A stretch of 64,000 bases of DNA from Circinella minor (taxonomy: Eukaryota > Mucoromycota > Mucoromycetes > Mucorales > Lichtheimiaceae), in NCBI GenBank assembly GCA_016758965.1, contig JAEPRB010000052.1:124001-188000 (forward strand), given 5' to 3'. A program made the translations under genes and the position numbers. Shown here in pieces: positions 12,479-26,659 of the stretch (within the stretch, counting starts at the first letter, position 1; each line of letters starts with the position of its first letter). Below the pieces are notes generated by a model, which was given only the letters and a program-made list of their open reading frames with translations, was not told where the DNA came from and ran no database searches.

Positions 12479-12480
12479 TA

Positions 12481-14265
12481 TCAATTAATTCTTACTACAT
12501 ATACACAGTTTGGTATACCCATCTGTGTTAAAAAGTCTTTTTTTGGCAATAGATAACCTATGTGGAATTTTTGTACTGCCACGCATTCCTTTCTTCATTT
12601 TCTCTCTCTCTTTTTTTTTTCTTTTTTGCCCTTCATAATTTGCATTAATTTTAATAATAATAATAATAACAATAAAAATAACAATAGAAACCATAATACA
12701 CTCGAAATAACATTCGGATTAATATTTTTAATTTCAGCACAGACTTTTGAAAAGTAAATATGTTGATCGTTCATCAATAAAATATGTTTTCTTTTTACGT
12801 ATTTATTTTTCTAAAATATATAACATAAGAAAGCTTCCTAATGATAGTCTAATAAAATTTTAATGACAAACATCAAAAAAATGCATATATTATTTTCGTT
12901 GTTGTTGTTACAATAGTAGGTAGTTGGCATAAAATTATATGAATGCAAGATAAACCAAGTAAAAAGTTGTTGATTGTTAAAAATTATATTTTTGGATCTG
13001 CAAAGCCCTTTTACTATTCTACCCGAGTAAAAAAAAAAAAAAAGAAAGATGCTGATCATTTGAGTGTTACGTGCCCTTTTCTTTTAAAAGAAATAAAGTA
13101 AACCCCGGGTATTTTTTTTTTTTTTTTTTTTTGAATATGCATATATCCATCTTTCTTAAAAAAGAAAAGAGAAGATGGTAAGATAAGGAACCAATTTTTA
13201 CTTGAATTATTTTTTTTTCCTTAAAGCATCTCTACTTATTAAGGCTTTTTTATGTTTTAACAAGAAGTGCAGGAGTCATCAAGAGCTAAAAAAAATTTAA
13301 AAAAAGGAGGAAACATACCAAGTAAAAAGCGTTGAAAGGTAAATCTCAAGTTAGTCTAGTTAGTTGCTATAACAGTAAGTTTTGGTCTCATAGCTTAAAT
13401 TTCCCAAACAACCGTTGTTGTTGTGGTTTTTTCGGTAACCTTTTTGTATTCTGTGTTTTTTTTTCCTTTCCTTAATCTGCATCATTTGCATTACATATTT
13501 CATAAAAGTGATCTTGGTATTACATTACACATTATATTTTTATTATTTATTAGAGATAATAATTCGTCAGCAAATTATTTAAGACTATTTCTTGTGTAAT
13601 GACTAAGCTCATCAGGCTTTTTTTTTCTACTACGTACGTAGGAAAAAAAAAATTAAGCTTTTTAAATAGAGAAACTAAACTTTTTTGATGTAAACAGGGT
13701 CAAAAATTATTTCCTTTAATTACCCCGTGGTGAGAGCGCGGACCTTTTTTTTTAAAGAGTGATAAATGTGTTTGTGAAACAAAAGTTAATATTTGTTTTT
13801 TTTTGCGATATATTTTTTTTTCGATTTCTATTTTCATGTAAAAGAAAGCAAAACAAAAGTTTTTGAATTTGTAAACAAATATTATGTAAATAATAATAAT
13901 AATAATAATAACATTACTATTAATAAAAATATTGAAATAATAATAATAATAGTAATGATAATATGATCTACTTTTGTGTCTGAGCCCATATTACACTAAA
14001 CTATAAAAATCAATTTTATACGGCAAATAGGAAACGCTCAAAAATTGCTGAGTTCTTTTTTTTTAACTATATGAAAAGAAACAGAGAAATGTAGATCTTG
14101 GTATAGAAAAGAAGAAAACACACACCTTGAAACTGGGCTTGTAATAATAATAATAACTTTTTTTTTCTTACTTTCTTCTTATTCACTCACTCACTCACTC
14201 TTCCTTTCTCTTTTTTTTTTTCCTTTTTTTCCTCCTATTTTTTTCCCTTATTATTTTCATTCATC
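12481..14265. other. Gene-free region and promoter of the glycosyltransferase
   Basis: About 1.8 kb of AT-rich sequence. It holds a T20 tract near 13112-13132, AAT microsatellites (13889-13910 and 13938-13952), a CACT repeat near 14185-14200, and pyrimidine-rich sequence directly before the ATG at 14266, typical of fungal promoter/leader regions. A fragment near 13722-13744 resembles a tRNA D-arm but no tRNA can be folded there. Confidence 0.5.
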
Positions 14266-15525
14266 ATGTCATTCTTCGACCATTCATCCCGAAAAGGGAT
14301 GCTTGTCGTTGGTGTTGTCTTAATGACCTTTATAATGGCGTGCCTGAATTATCTTATTACAACAGATGATCCCGAGAATTCAACTAATACAAATACAAAC
14401 ATGGCATTAAGCCAAAATCAAAATGCTGATGGCATGGATCCTTGGTATTGCTCATGTTACAATCCTCAAGAAAATACAACACAAACGATCGACCCTAATA
14501 AAAATAATGGAAAACCAGAACCTCCAGTACCTAATATTGATACAGGTGAATCAATTCCATTGGTCGTTCCAGAATCATTTAAAAAGCCAGAACAAGCTCT
14601 TGTCGATAAAATTAATAACAATTTGAATGATGGTCGAGTATTGATTGTTGCAGCATCCAATTATGGTATGCGGGACCATGTCTACAATTGGATTGAATCA
14701 TTAAAACGAACCAACGAAGGTGATAAGTTCTTAATGTTTTGTTTGGATCAACAAATGTATGATCATATGGTAGCAGCTGGATACGAAAAGAATGCAGCAA
14801 CTATTCCAGAAAGTTGGTTCCACGATGAAGTGGAGGCAGGATTTGAAGAATATTATAGTAAAAAATATCGTATTATTACACACGCCAAGACATTAATCGT
14901 TCAACAATTATTATATTTGGATGTCACAGTATTATTTTCAGACGTGGATATCGTTTGGTTACGTCCTCGTATGCGTGAATTTATTCATACATTCTTACAA
15001 ATTCGTGGACAAACACATGTAGCATATCAACAAGAAGGAACGGATCAACGCGTTGTAAATAGTGGTTTTTATATGATGAAGCCAACAGATATAACAAAAC
15101 GATTACTTGCCGAAACTATCTATTTAGGCGATACAAACACAGATTATACACAACAAGGTGCAATGAATGCTGCGTTAGATCATGTGGATATGAATTTACG
15201 TTCAACTCATGTAGTACTTTTGGATGTATTACATTTTCCCAATGGTTATGTATTCTTTGATAATCAATGGCCACAGAAACATGGTGTGGAACCATATATG
15301 GTACACGCCAATTACCTGGTAAGTTGTCTGCTTTATTTTATTTTTCTTTATTGGTTTTATTGTATTGATGTAACTAAGCAATAATATAATTGAATGAATG
15401 AATAGGTTGGAAATGATAAGAAAAGTAAATTACAAGACTATGGTTATTGGTATTTGGATGATAAATGGCTTGAATCAATTGACGCAAAAATTGGATTAAA
15501 AGAAGAACAAGAACAAGAAAAATAA
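14266..15525 (+). CDS. Type II membrane glycosyltransferase (nucleotide-diphospho-sugar transferase, GT77-like)
   Basis: Probably a Golgi enzyme that transfers a sugar from a nucleotide donor. Two exons (14266-15318, 15406-15525) encode 390 residues. A single signal-anchor (about residues 11-32, MLVVGVVLMTFIMACLNYLI) is followed by an Asn-rich stem and a catalytic domain starting near RVLIVAASNYGMRDHVYNW. The metal-binding DxD is DVD at residues 226-228 in LFSDVDIVWLRP; VVNSGFYMMKPT and YTQQGAMNAAL are further family landmarks (Nucleotid_trans, PF03407 type). The C-terminus ends soon after PYMVHANYLVGNDKKSK, usual for the family. Donor and acceptor cannot be told from sequence. Confidence 0.88.
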
Positions 15526-16726
15526 TAGTTTATACATATATAATTCATTTTAATTATCACATTACAAAACATTGCATGACGACATAATCCTTCTTCTTTC
15601 TACTTCATTCTTATTCTACTATTTTTCTTTTTATTTTACTTTTTTGTAACACATCTTATTTAGTAACTTAATATTTTTTTTCTTCACATAATACCCTCTA
15701 TAACTTCTTTTCCCTTACCTGACCCCATAAATTACCTACTATTACCTTCCTTGGTTGTTTCACACAAACATATCAAATTATTCTATTCACATAACTCATC
15801 CTATTTACGCTTCATTTATACACTCACACACGCACACGCACACATAGATTGTTTTTTTTCTTCGTTTATTTAATCAGGAACCATTAATTCGTTTGGTTTT
15901 TTCGATATGTATATTTTTCCCTTCTCTCTCTCTCTCTCTCTTTTTTTTTCCTTCATCCTTCTTTTATATTATTATTAATATTATCGTAAAAACAACTCTA
16001 TTCAATCATATAATTTAATATCTTTTTTTTTCGTTAGTAATTTTTTTTTATAGTCAAGTTGGTTACCTTTATTTTATTTTTATTTTTTGGAAAAAAGAAA
16101 AGATAAAGAAGTAAATTAAAGATTCATTGTTGCATAAATAAGCTAAATAAACAAAATAAAGAGGGGAAATGGAAGTTAATTGATTATTAGACAAGGTCGT
16201 GGTTTTTCGTCGGTTGAGGGCATTAAAAAAGCAAGGAGTAATATTAGACTATTTATTTTTTGAACTCACAGCTACTTAAAAAACTTATCGGCGCTCATTA
16301 TTTGTTTTGTGCAGGATCACCTTTTTAGTGGGAACTAAAGAAAAAAGGAGGAAAGTTTTTGTGTTTGATATACAAAAAGAAAAAGGAGTCTCTCCTTATC
16401 TCTAGTTTATTATTAGTGAATATATTTTTTTTGAGTTGGTCGTTGTCGTGTATTAGTTACGTGTGTATATTATATTTGTTTCTTTGTCCTATATTCTTTT
16501 TTTTACTCAAACCCTGTTTCTTTTTTGTTTCTTTCTTTCTTATAAACTTTTTTTTTACCCAACTTAACACGCATACCACACTTCAACCCCTTCCTCTCTT
16601 TGTATAAGTTCCTTTATTTATTTTTTCTTTCTCCCTCTCTCTCCCTCCTTCTCTTTTTGTTTCACTTGTTATATTTCTTCTTACATATTAAAGAGTGATT
16701 CAGCTTCTTTTAGTTTTATTGAATCC
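15526..16726. other. Intergenic, pyrimidine-rich leader of the Arf GEF gene
   Basis: 1.2 kb without a gene. It contains a (CT)n tract near 15922-15941 and a strongly T/C-rich stretch from about 16480 to 16720 that probably belongs to the promoter and 5' leader of the downstream gene. Confidence 0.5.
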
Positions 16727-19700
16727 ATGAATGACCAGAAACACATTACACGCGATCAAACAAAACGAAATAAACGGTTGTCGCAACAACTTCAACACCA
16801 ACCACCACGTGACGCTCGACGAAAAGTTGCAGCAACAGAAACCATGAAAACAGATAGACCTCGATCAGGTTCTTGGGGTCCACAAGAACTTCATTATTAT
16901 ATGAATAATGCGACTACAGACACGACAACTATCATCATGGATAATAATAACAATAACAATAATCATAATCATAATCATCATACATTAAAACAACAAAGTA
17001 CAAGGCCAAAATCTCGATTTTTATCTAAATTAAAGATGCAACGATCAACAACTACAACGCCAACGCCAACGACAAATCCAGACCATTTAACCATGACAAC
17101 CTCAATAACAAATAATACACTTTCTGGGTCATCTTCTGTTATGACATTAACATCCACCAATAATAACAATAATGTCAATGGACATGTTGTACCACCATCA
17201 TCTGAGTCTTTTATGGTGTCTTCCAGCGGAAACAATAATAATTTTACCAATAATAGTTGTAATATTCAACAAAAACGACGTCCGCCGCTTCCGTTAGAAA
17301 TGGTTCATCCAGAGCATCAAACTACGGGTGTACGTTCAACTCCACATCCATCTTTGGCTCGATATGAAGAAAAATCATCACCCATTGTTGTAAATAATAA
17401 ACATAGTATGGAACCATCGTCTTCTTTATTTGCAATGACACCTGCCAATGAACATCAAAAAGCATCTCTTGTCTCAGCTCCTTCACCATCCATTCATCAT
17501 CACCATGGCAACAATAATCATAGTAAAAAGGTAAAGTAACCTAGTAATAACAGTTAAAGTGATGTTTTTTTTTCTAAAAAAAAAAAAAAAAAACTCATAC
17601 GAAAAAAAAACTCCTTATTTTTTTGTAACAAAACCAAAAGCGCACAACAGCTATTAGAAGTATCGGCAGGTTTTTCCGCGCATTGGGCAAGGTAAGGAAA
17701 AGGATTAGTCTATTTATTTTAATGCAATCAAATTCATTTCCAGCTTGTAATTGATTTTATATTATTTTAGAACCAGACAATCGATCCTTCTAATACAACA
17801 ACAAATGATGGTACCAATTATGTAGACAACCAATTTTTACCAGATCAACAGCACTTCTCTCCTGTTATTAGTAAAGAAGCAACAACAATACCAGTAACTA
17901 AACAACCTTCTAAAGCTATAATGAGAAGATCTAAATCCATTGACAGTAAGTGTTTTTTTTTTCTTTGGAATGATTTGATTTGCCAAGTTTTTTTTTTCTT
18001 TCTCATTTCTGAAACAACTACGTAACTATATTTATACTCGTCAGCTATACCCGCTATATCTGAAGAGTCAAATGAAACAATTCAAGCCACCACCAGTAGA
18101 CAACTCTCAAATAAATATTCCACACTTAATTGTATTGAACCAAAACAAAATCAACGGGCTGCATTACGTAGATCCTTATCTCTTGATGAAATCCAGCGCA
18201 GGCGCGATAAAGATATTATTCATGATACTACAACTGATACTACCACAACTGATACTACTACAACAACAACTACAACAACAACACCTTCTGAATCACATCA
18301 TACAATCCAACGTAAAAAACCATTATCAACTTCATCACCCAATCCTACTTATCGTCGACGCGGTAGACGTAAACGAACAAATACAGCATGTACCTCTGCA
18401 ACAACAACTGATGACGATGACGATTACACTATGATGCTTTCATCCGATACAGAAGTCGACCTATATGCAGCTCAAGAAAGTCAAATTGCAGGAGAACGAT
18501 TATCGAAACGACTTAGTGGAGGTCATTTTGGTTCTGCTGGAGGATTAATAATTAGTACACTACCTGTAATTTCAAGACCACAAACGGATGATGAATATGA
18601 GGAGCAAGAGGAAATACGTGATAATGATATAAATTCAGTAGAAAGAAAACCTTCTACATCATCATCTGCTAATGTAGTAGAAGACACAGCATTATCTTTT
18701 AGTATTGATGAATATAGATCCTTACAAGATCAAAGGAATGTTGCTAGTACAGTGCATACTGAAACGAGTGAATCCGATACTATAGTAACTCCTCCATATC
18801 AAGAAGATCATCATGACCATCATCAATCTCCTCTTATTATTAATGAACAAAGACAACGAGTCGAACGACATGATAGTATTGCCCCTATTGATGATCCGTA
18901 TGATAAACAAAAGTTGGAAAATGATAATCAAGTGAAAAACAATAGTAATGAAGATGAAGATGATCAAGAAGAGTTTAGTCAACTTGCTTATGATACAGCC
19001 AAGAGAATATGGGAACAGGACCCAACTGTTTATTCTAATATTGAACATATTGTTGAATGGATTGGCAATGGGTAAAAAAAACCAAAATAATTATTATTTT
19101 TTACTATATGGTGTGGAAAAAAAAGAAGATAAGTATACTAACTATTAACAATTATAATGTATGTTAATTTTTTAATAATATTACAGAAAACCATTAAGTA
19201 TGAATATATTACAACATTATTTTTTATATTTTGATTTTACAAACATGAGATTGGACGACGCATTTAGGTTAGTTTTAATATTATTATTTTTCAAGAAAAA
19301 GAAATTATGCGACTTTTGAACTCACGTCATTTATTAAATTTATCTTTTCTTTATTCCACTTACCCCTTTTCTTTTTTTCTGTTTATCCCTTGTTTGATCT
19401 ATTTTTCTTATTATTATTATTTTTCATTATCATTTATCATTATTTCTTTCTCCTTAAAAAAATAACTTGGATTATGAAAGAAAATTATGTGGAAAATTAC
19501 ACTTGAAAGCCGAAACACAACAAATTGATCGAATTCTTGTTGAATTTGCTAATCGATACTGGGATTGTAATCCAGCTTGTATATTTGGAAATTCAGGTAC
19601 ATTTTTTTTTATTAATTAAAACAAACAAAACAAATTTCATGATATTGTTTATCATTGTTGTTTTTTTTTAATTAAAAAAACAGAATTGCTCCTACAAAAA

Positions 19701-22100
19701 AAATGATATACATGAATATTTTTTTTATTAACCACAGAAAAAAAAAATTTAACTATATTTATACATGTTACAAAAAAAATTAATAGATGTTGTTCATGCC
19801 GTTGTCTATTCAATTTTACTCCTAAATACTGATCTACATGTTGCTCAAGGAGATCATAAAAAGATGTCACGATCAGCGTTTGTGCGTAATACAATGAATG
19901 CAGCGCGTGCCCAACATGACCGTATTAATAATACAGTAACAGTAAAGGAAGAAGATGATAGTTTAATACGTGAAGAGCATCGTAATAGTAACGTTACTTT
20001 TCAATCATTTGATTCAAGATCACAATCTTATGATTTAAAGCGAACCAATAGTTGTAAAAGTACAGGTAGCAGTACTAATGGTACTGGTGGTTTGGGACGA
20101 TTTTATAATACTGCTGCATCTTCGTTGGATATGACACCTGCTGCTGTTGTCCATGGCAATCATCCAATGGGTACTAAAGGTTGGCAATCTGAAGTGGAAG
20201 CTATTCTTAGAGTGAGTTTCATTCTTTTTTATTATCAGGAGGTGGGAGATAGAGAAAGAGAGAGCAAAATTAAAGGTAAAGGAAGTTTAGTATCTAACGT
20301 ACCTGCTGGACCGAAAAAAAAAATACAGGAAATGTACGTGTCTATTCGAAATCAACAAATCCGGCATCCCACATCCAAGGGTGATCTTGCTCGTGAAGAA
20401 GTTAATATGCGCCATTCAAGGAGACGGAGCTTACAGATCACTGGTAGTCGTGTGGGTGCATTCAAACGAAGTGTTGGTACTATTATATGGAAAGCTGCTC
20501 GTGACAGTATGGTTGTTAGTGAAAATGCAGAGGTAGATAATTTGCAACTTAATTGTTATCATCTAGTATATATGTACTTTAATCGTTTATATTTGCTAAC
20601 TAATTTGCTATTATTTATTAAGCTGGATCGTTTTTATGGTACATCGCAATCATCAACGTCGACAACAGCGACAACAATCACAACAGCAAATGGTATTACA
20701 TCAGCAAGTCCACGTTCTACATCAGTTCACAGTACATCTTTTTCTCGACGACGTTCAATAACATCATTAAAATCCAGCTTCTCACAAAGCTCTCATTTAA
20801 CACAAAACTCAAATTCTATCACCACCTATCAATCCGTAGCTCCTCTTTTACATCATTCCGAATTACCTACATCATATACAAGCGCAGCTCCTTATTATAA
20901 AGAAGGGTTATTGGTTCGTAAGCATCTTTTGGAACGTGCTGGACAAAAGGCCAAACATCGTGATTGGAAAGAATGTTTTTTGGTGGTTGATCGAGGTGAA
21001 ATTCGTATGTATAAATTGGATAGCGGCCCTTCTGATCAACGTAGCAAAGGTATGGCAAGAAGTAGTATTATGATTAGTAGAGTGAACTTGGCCGATGCAT
21101 TGTTGAGCAATGCTTCTCCCGCTTCTGCTGTTGGTGGTGGCGATTGGCTTGTAAGTGAAGAAAAATAATATATCGAGCTTTTTTTTTTTGCTATATATAT
21201 ATGTGTGTTTAATAATAATGTCATTAAATTTCGAATTGAAATGTATATATGAATAGGCTAATGCTGAAACAATTGGTGAAATTGATCTCAAGCACACCTT
21301 ATCAAATGCCCTTCCATCTGGTTATAGCCGTCAACGCCCTCATGCATTTGCTTTACAGCAACCTAATGGTGGTGTCTTTTTATTTCAAGTTGGATCATCA
21401 GAACAAGTTGTTGAATGGGTATCTACGTGTAATTATTGGGCTGCGCGCGAAAGTAAAGAACCCTTAATGGGTGGTGTTAGCAATATGGAATATGGCTGGG
21501 GTAGTTGTTTGGATTGTATATCATTGGACGATGAAAATTCAGAACAAACTGTATCATGGCAGCACAATCTATTTCCATCTGTTACAATTAGTGAATGGCA
21601 ACCACCTGTCCCACCTTCGGTTGGTAGTGCAATGGAAGAAGTTGCTCAATTGGATATATTACATAAGCATGTTACGAAATTGAATGAAGAGTTGGATAGA
21701 CATCGTGATATAAAGCGTAAAATGGAACTCAGGGTAAAACATCATCACTGAATATTATTTATTATTATCACTTGTTAAGCAAGGTTCAGTATAAAAAAGA
21801 AAGGAAGATAGCTAAATAATTATACATTATTTATTATAGTTTTCGGCTCGAAGTACACCAGGTTCAAGGGCTATAACCAACTGGGAAAATAAATCACAGT
21901 ATTTATTACACGAAATCATCAAGTATCAAAACTATTGTGATGCTATTGAAAAATCACTTGCTTTGCAGGCCAAGGCAGTAGAAGAGGAACGAAAAAAGAA
22001 AAAGGAGGAAAATGATAATGATAATGATAATGATATAAATAATAATAATAATAATAATAGCTTGTCAGAGGAATTACATGAATCAATAGCAGAAGAATAA
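16727..22100 (+). CDS. Sec7-PH domain Arf guanine-nucleotide exchange factor (EFA6/Syt1 type)
   Basis: Activates Arf-family GTPases at membranes by GDP/GTP exchange. Eleven exons (16727-17530, 17641-17691, 17771-17945, 18045-19071, 19187-19267, 19481-19596, 19787-20211, 20329-20532, 20623-21150, 21257-21733, 21840-22100) join without a break to 1382 residues. The first 650 residues are low-complexity (Asn, Thr, Ser, basic patches). The Sec7 domain spans about 660-790, from FSQLAYDTAKRIWEQDP through VYSILLLNTDLHVAQGDHKKMS. The catalytic Glu finger is E724 in LKAETQQIDR. A PH domain covers about 1050-1195 (YKEGLLVRKHLLE...WKECFLVVDRGEIRMYKLD), then a coiled coil (about 1220-1300) and a Glu/Asn tail. 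Sec7 followed by PH and coil matches EFA6/PSD and yeast Syt1/Yel1. One alternative: the segment 20212-20328 could be retained in frame. Confidence 0.9.
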
Positions 22101-22111
22101 GTATTACGTTA

Positions 22112-22147
<36 letters not shown>

Positions 22148-22789
22148 TAAAAGCCATATACAATCCTTGGTCGTGTAAAGAATCCCCTAAAAAAAATTGC
22201 CTTCATTTTTTTTTTATATTTATACAAAGTAAAATTGTTATATTTCCTCTCTACGTAATATGATATATGCTCATGTAATACATATTTTCTTTCCTAATAG
22301 TCAGGGGAGCTAGTAGAGTCAGTTGGTTTTGTCAAACTGTCGTGACATGTCACATAATAGATCGCTATAAATAACAATTTGACAGCCTTGATAATTTTGC
22401 AATCATTACTCCTATTCTTCCACCAATTACTCAGATTACACATAATATTTATTCAACTCGCTTCCTTTTTATTATATGCTTTACATATGACCAAAAAAAA
22501 ATAGGGGGGGGTATAATAAACTTTGAAACCTTTTACTTTAAATCAACAAATTTATATACCCATGATGATAATAAGAAAAGAGTCATGCGATTTGTAAGAA
22601 AAAGAAAAGTACAGTGCATATAGAAATAATAAACTACGTAATAGATATTGTTTCTCAAGTGCTATGTAATAATAATTCTCCTTATTATTTAAAATCAACA
22701 GGCAAACAAAAAATATATGCATACTTTTAAATTTTTTTTAACATCAATAAACACATTTTAAATAACAATTAATTAAATTCTCTTTTTTT
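22101..22789. other. Convergent intergenic region
   Basis: Shared 3' flank of the Arf GEF and recyclin genes. Contains an AAT microsatellite (about 22117-22146) and a G7 run near 22504. No gene seen. Confidence 0.5.
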
Positions 22790-25700
22790 TTACATAATAC
22801 TACAATCCGTCATATCCTTAGTTACAACTTTCTTTACTACAGGCCAATCACTTCTGCACGCTGCAAATTCAAATAAATCTTCTGTCTTCATTAAACCATG
22901 GTATCGTTCCAGATCATGAATGACATTTTTTATATCTTGAGCTGACGATATAATGTAAATATTTGCTAGTGCCTTGAGTGCAGCAAAATAAGGTGTCACT
23001 GATTTTTGTCTCAAAGATGCAGCGAAGTCATAATAAGCATTCATATCACTGATGTATCGAAATCCACCTTGTTCATTCACTACTTGAGTTTTTAAATGTT
23101 TATACAACACTCTATAAATTGATTAACAGCAAAAAAAAATTAGCTGGATACACTAATATCAACATGGCTAGTTTATACCAAAAGTTGTACACATACTCAG
23201 CAAACCGACGACCGATTTCACCAAAAAAAAGATCCATGGTTGATTTTTCAGCTGCTCCATTCAGCATGGATGTATTACTTCGTATGCATTCAATGGAATT
23301 TCGACATGCCTATATGAACAATTATATTAAAATTTAGTTATCTACAGATTTATTGTTAGCATTTCCTAACTAGATTATGATACTACCTTTGTTGGTTTTA
23401 AATCACAGACGACGTTTTCAGGTGGATTATAATCCTCTGGTTTTTGTTCATGTGTTAAGATATATTGAACTTGTGCAAGAAGAACCTGTTATTTTATTTT
23501 GTCATAACGATCGGTTAAAGTAGGATATAAAAATAAATGATATATATCTCGTTTTTCTTTTTACAATTACCTGGATGCCTCGATCCATTCCATTTGCTAC
23601 ACAATCATCCAATATTCTTTCAAACACTTTCTTTTCTTTGTTTACTTCATTGATAAAATCATGTTTATCAACATATTTAGACTATAATAAAAATTAGTAT
23701 GATGGAATCTCGGTATTTTTTTTCTTTTTGTTTATTTCTTGATATATTTTTTCTTAGTATAAGTTATACTTACAATTTCCTCATCATAATATAGTTGAAC
23801 CATTTGCTGGATAACATCACCTACATGAACCATTTCAAAAAATTCAGTTAATGGTGGGACATCACCTGCATTTCCTTCAAGGGATTCTAGGTCCGGGGTA
23901 TACGAGGTAAGATGTTCGAGAGCTCTATGAATAATAACATAATAAATTGACATTAATAAGGTTCTTTATATACCAAAACGATACATTGTAATTGTACGCA
24001 AAAATCATTTTTTTACCTATCAAAAGCTGGCTCGATATGCTGATTTCCTAACACCTTCAACAAGGAAACGAAAATGTGTTCGAATGTTTTCTGGCTAAAG
24101 TAGTAGTTATTATTATAAAGCAGTTAATGCGAATTTGCTCGTAACAAATTTAGCCAAACAATAGAAATTAAAAAACTCACATCTCACCACGCATACGTCC
24201 AGGGAATCCTATTTTAATAAATCGTTCCACCCGACGTTCAGCGTCCTTGTTAATATGTATAAGTTGCAAAACAGTTTCAAGACTCAACAAGTCTTGCATC
24301 ATATCCAATTCATGCATCGCAAACCCAAGATCCATGCTACGTGTATCAGAGGACTTTAAAGAATGACGTGAAGATTGAGGTGATTGTATCGACGCAGATG
24401 TAGGCGATTTTGGAGACAATGGACTTCCTTTTTCATCACCAAGAGCACCAGCTGTGAGCACTTTAGGAGTTGTTGGAGGTGTTGATTTAGGAGACCCTGA
24501 TACGGGTGAATCAGTACTCTCTTTTCTACTGTCAGCTTCAGATGTTTTCACAGTTGAAGATCGTTGAAATGGAGAGGCGATTGTAGTTGCTGCAGTAGAT
24601 ACTAGGTCAACCGGTAATGCAATTACTTTTTTGAAGGCATTTAGGTAATTTCTATTCAAATTTCCACATATAACATATGTAAGTAAAGTGGCACTATATA
24701 CCTAGCAGCTATTTTTTTCTTGTACACGTTGAAATATACCGTTTAAATGTTTCACGGGAATGATTCGATAATCGAGCAGATTGATCTTCTCCTCGTCGTA
24801 CACCAGAGTCATTATTCTATCAGTAATCCAAAATCTTCAGTAATGTCTAATCTTAGTATTTTTGAATAAAAAAAACCATCTTACCCATTCTTCAATGAGT
24901 TCATCACATGCAGATTTTACATAAGATTGCTCCTCATAAAGATAATCATCCAGGAACGGTAAAAATAATTTAAATATTAAATTGATACCACGCTCTCGAT
25001 CAATCTTTCGCGGAAGATCTTCTTTAGTAAGTTCATCTACAACTTCAGCCATGGAATCCAAAACGATAGAAATTGTATGTAGATAAAGTCTTGTTTCATG
25101 GGATTGCGCAATTCCAAGTAAACTATTCACATAATCTGATACCTTGGCTTACGCAAGTCAGCGCCTTAGGCCAATAATCATTTCCAGTTCCTTTTTTTTT
25201 TTTACTTTTATCATATCACTTACCACGTCTTCTAATACACGATCAACAAACATGTAATATACATCCACATCTTCTGGAAAAGTTTCAGCTACTACATGAG
25301 ATTGCTGCTTAAACTCCTCGATGACAAGTGACATGAACTTTTTAAAAGGTTCCAAATCACTTGGTGATGATCTATATCAATTATTTAATAACCAAATTAT
25401 CATAGCTCTCTTTTTTATAATTATTACACTTACTTATAATTATCGTCAGGATTGAAAGGATTATCAAAAAATATAGGATGTTTTTGAACAAATGTTTGGA
25501 TACATATGGATCCACCATTAAGAGCAATTAATGCATGTGCGTAAATCTATTACCCGGTTGTCATTTTAATTTAGTACTATCCATCCAATGAAAAAAAATT
25601 GTTTCAATTTCAATTGCATTAATTTTTCTTATTTATTTTTTACCTTCATTTCAGCAGTATTATGTACATCATAAGCAATTTCAAATTCATGTAATGAGGC

Positions 25701-26659
25701 GCTTTCAAAATATTGACAGAGGGTCTCCACTGCTTCGTTTATCTGCAAGGGATTTCGGGAGGTTTAGCAAAAAAGAAAAAAAAGATATATAGAGAGGGAG
25801 GGGTTTAATGGGGGGAGTTAGAGTTTGGTTATTTTTTCAGTCGCCGCTATCACCACCGAAAAAGTTAAAATATAATCAACACTCTCACACACCACCACCA
25901 AACTACACATCCCGCACACACACACACAAACAACAATTACAAACCTGCTTATAATCATCCACAACACCACAAGCACCAAATCCTTTCAATGTGTTTAATA
26001 ATTTGGCACATTCTTCAGGCCTTGTTCCATAATCCTTCAATACTTTTGATTCTCTGTGTTTTTGTCGCAAATCCGTATAATAAGGTAATAATCGAATATA
26101 CAATTCCTTAAAGTTTTCTCGAGATTCACCTGTGGATTTCGCTCTTGCACGGGCACTATAAGGATCCGTCGATAACCCAGGTATCAAAGCATTCAATGGT
26201 TTATTGTTAATTCGTATACTTTGTCCAATATCCATCAGGGCAGAATTACCAGTTTTTCCTTCTATTATAATAAGCCCAAAAATAGCATTAGTTTTTAATT
26301 TAAGGTTATTTTTTCTGGTTTCTATCTTGTCGATTTTCTTTTTTCGTTTTAATATAAGGAGAATATCATAATACTAATAAAAAAGTGTTATTACCGAGTG
26401 TTGCAGCCAAAGCTCCGGTATCTTGATCAAGCATTCTTCGTAGTTTATCATCCCAAATTTCGTCATCGTAAGCTAGTACTTTAAAACGTCGTGAAGCCAA
26501 GGCAACATTGGCTAGGGATGGCACTGGTAAATATTGAAATATGCGAATGAGAATATCCGGTGGTAAAGAACGTTGTTGCTTAGCAGCAGCTACCGGTTTC
26601 AATGGAGCTGGCATGTTAGGGCTTTGTGGCGACTCGTCAGGGGCATCGATAAAACTCAT
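22790..26659 (-). CDS. rcy1: Recyclin-1: F-box plus Sec10-like protein (Rcy1/Pof6)
   Basis: Endocytic recycling and polarised traffic factor. Fourteen exons join to 873 residues, matching yeast Rcy1 (840) and fission-yeast Pof6 (872). Exon limits on the minus strand: 26659-26395, 26261-25945, 25742-25644, 25546-25434, 25371-25224, 25142-24885, 24816-24740, 24651-24181, 24094-24017, 23924-23774, 23681-23571, 23485-23387, 23309-23197, 23111-22790. The F-box lies at about residues 30-75 (LPPDILIRIFQYLPVPSLANVALASR). The rest is exocyst Sec10-type helical sequence, with landmarks DYVNSLLGIAQSHETRLYLHT, DVIQQMVQLYYDEEI and NSIECIRSNTSMLNGAAEKS. A Ser/Pro-rich insertion of about 110 residues lies near the middle. 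Head-to-head with the Pho80-like cyclin across 308 bp. Confidence 0.92.

Larger units (their letters stand above)
11690..12480. mobile_element. TA-flanked DNA element with perfect 22-bp terminal inverted repeats (MITE-like)
   Basis: A 24-bp stretch beginning TACAGAGGATCCCCG at 11690 recurs as its exact reverse complement at 12457-12480. Each end carries a TA outside the 22-bp repeat, as expected for the TA target duplication of Tc1/mariner/pogo elements. Length is 791 bp including the TAs. Inside the right end the motif GAAATTAACGGG is repeated in tandem (about 12442-12470) and a related GTGAAA-rich motif lies near 12358-12388, resembling subterminal transposase sites. No intact transposase frame is present; short broken frames around 12035-12300 could be relics. 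Perfect ends suggest recent movement. The superfamily is inferred from the TA flanks only. Confidence 0.8.

Noticed and set aside
13722..13744. tRNA-like D-arm (GTGGTGAGAGCGC) followed by a T run
   Set aside because: No acceptor stem, anticodon arm or T-loop can be found on either side in a tRNA-sized span.
16978..17250. Minus-strand frame inside the Arf GEF first exon
   Set aside because: Shadow of the low-complexity Asn/Thr coding sequence on the plus strand.
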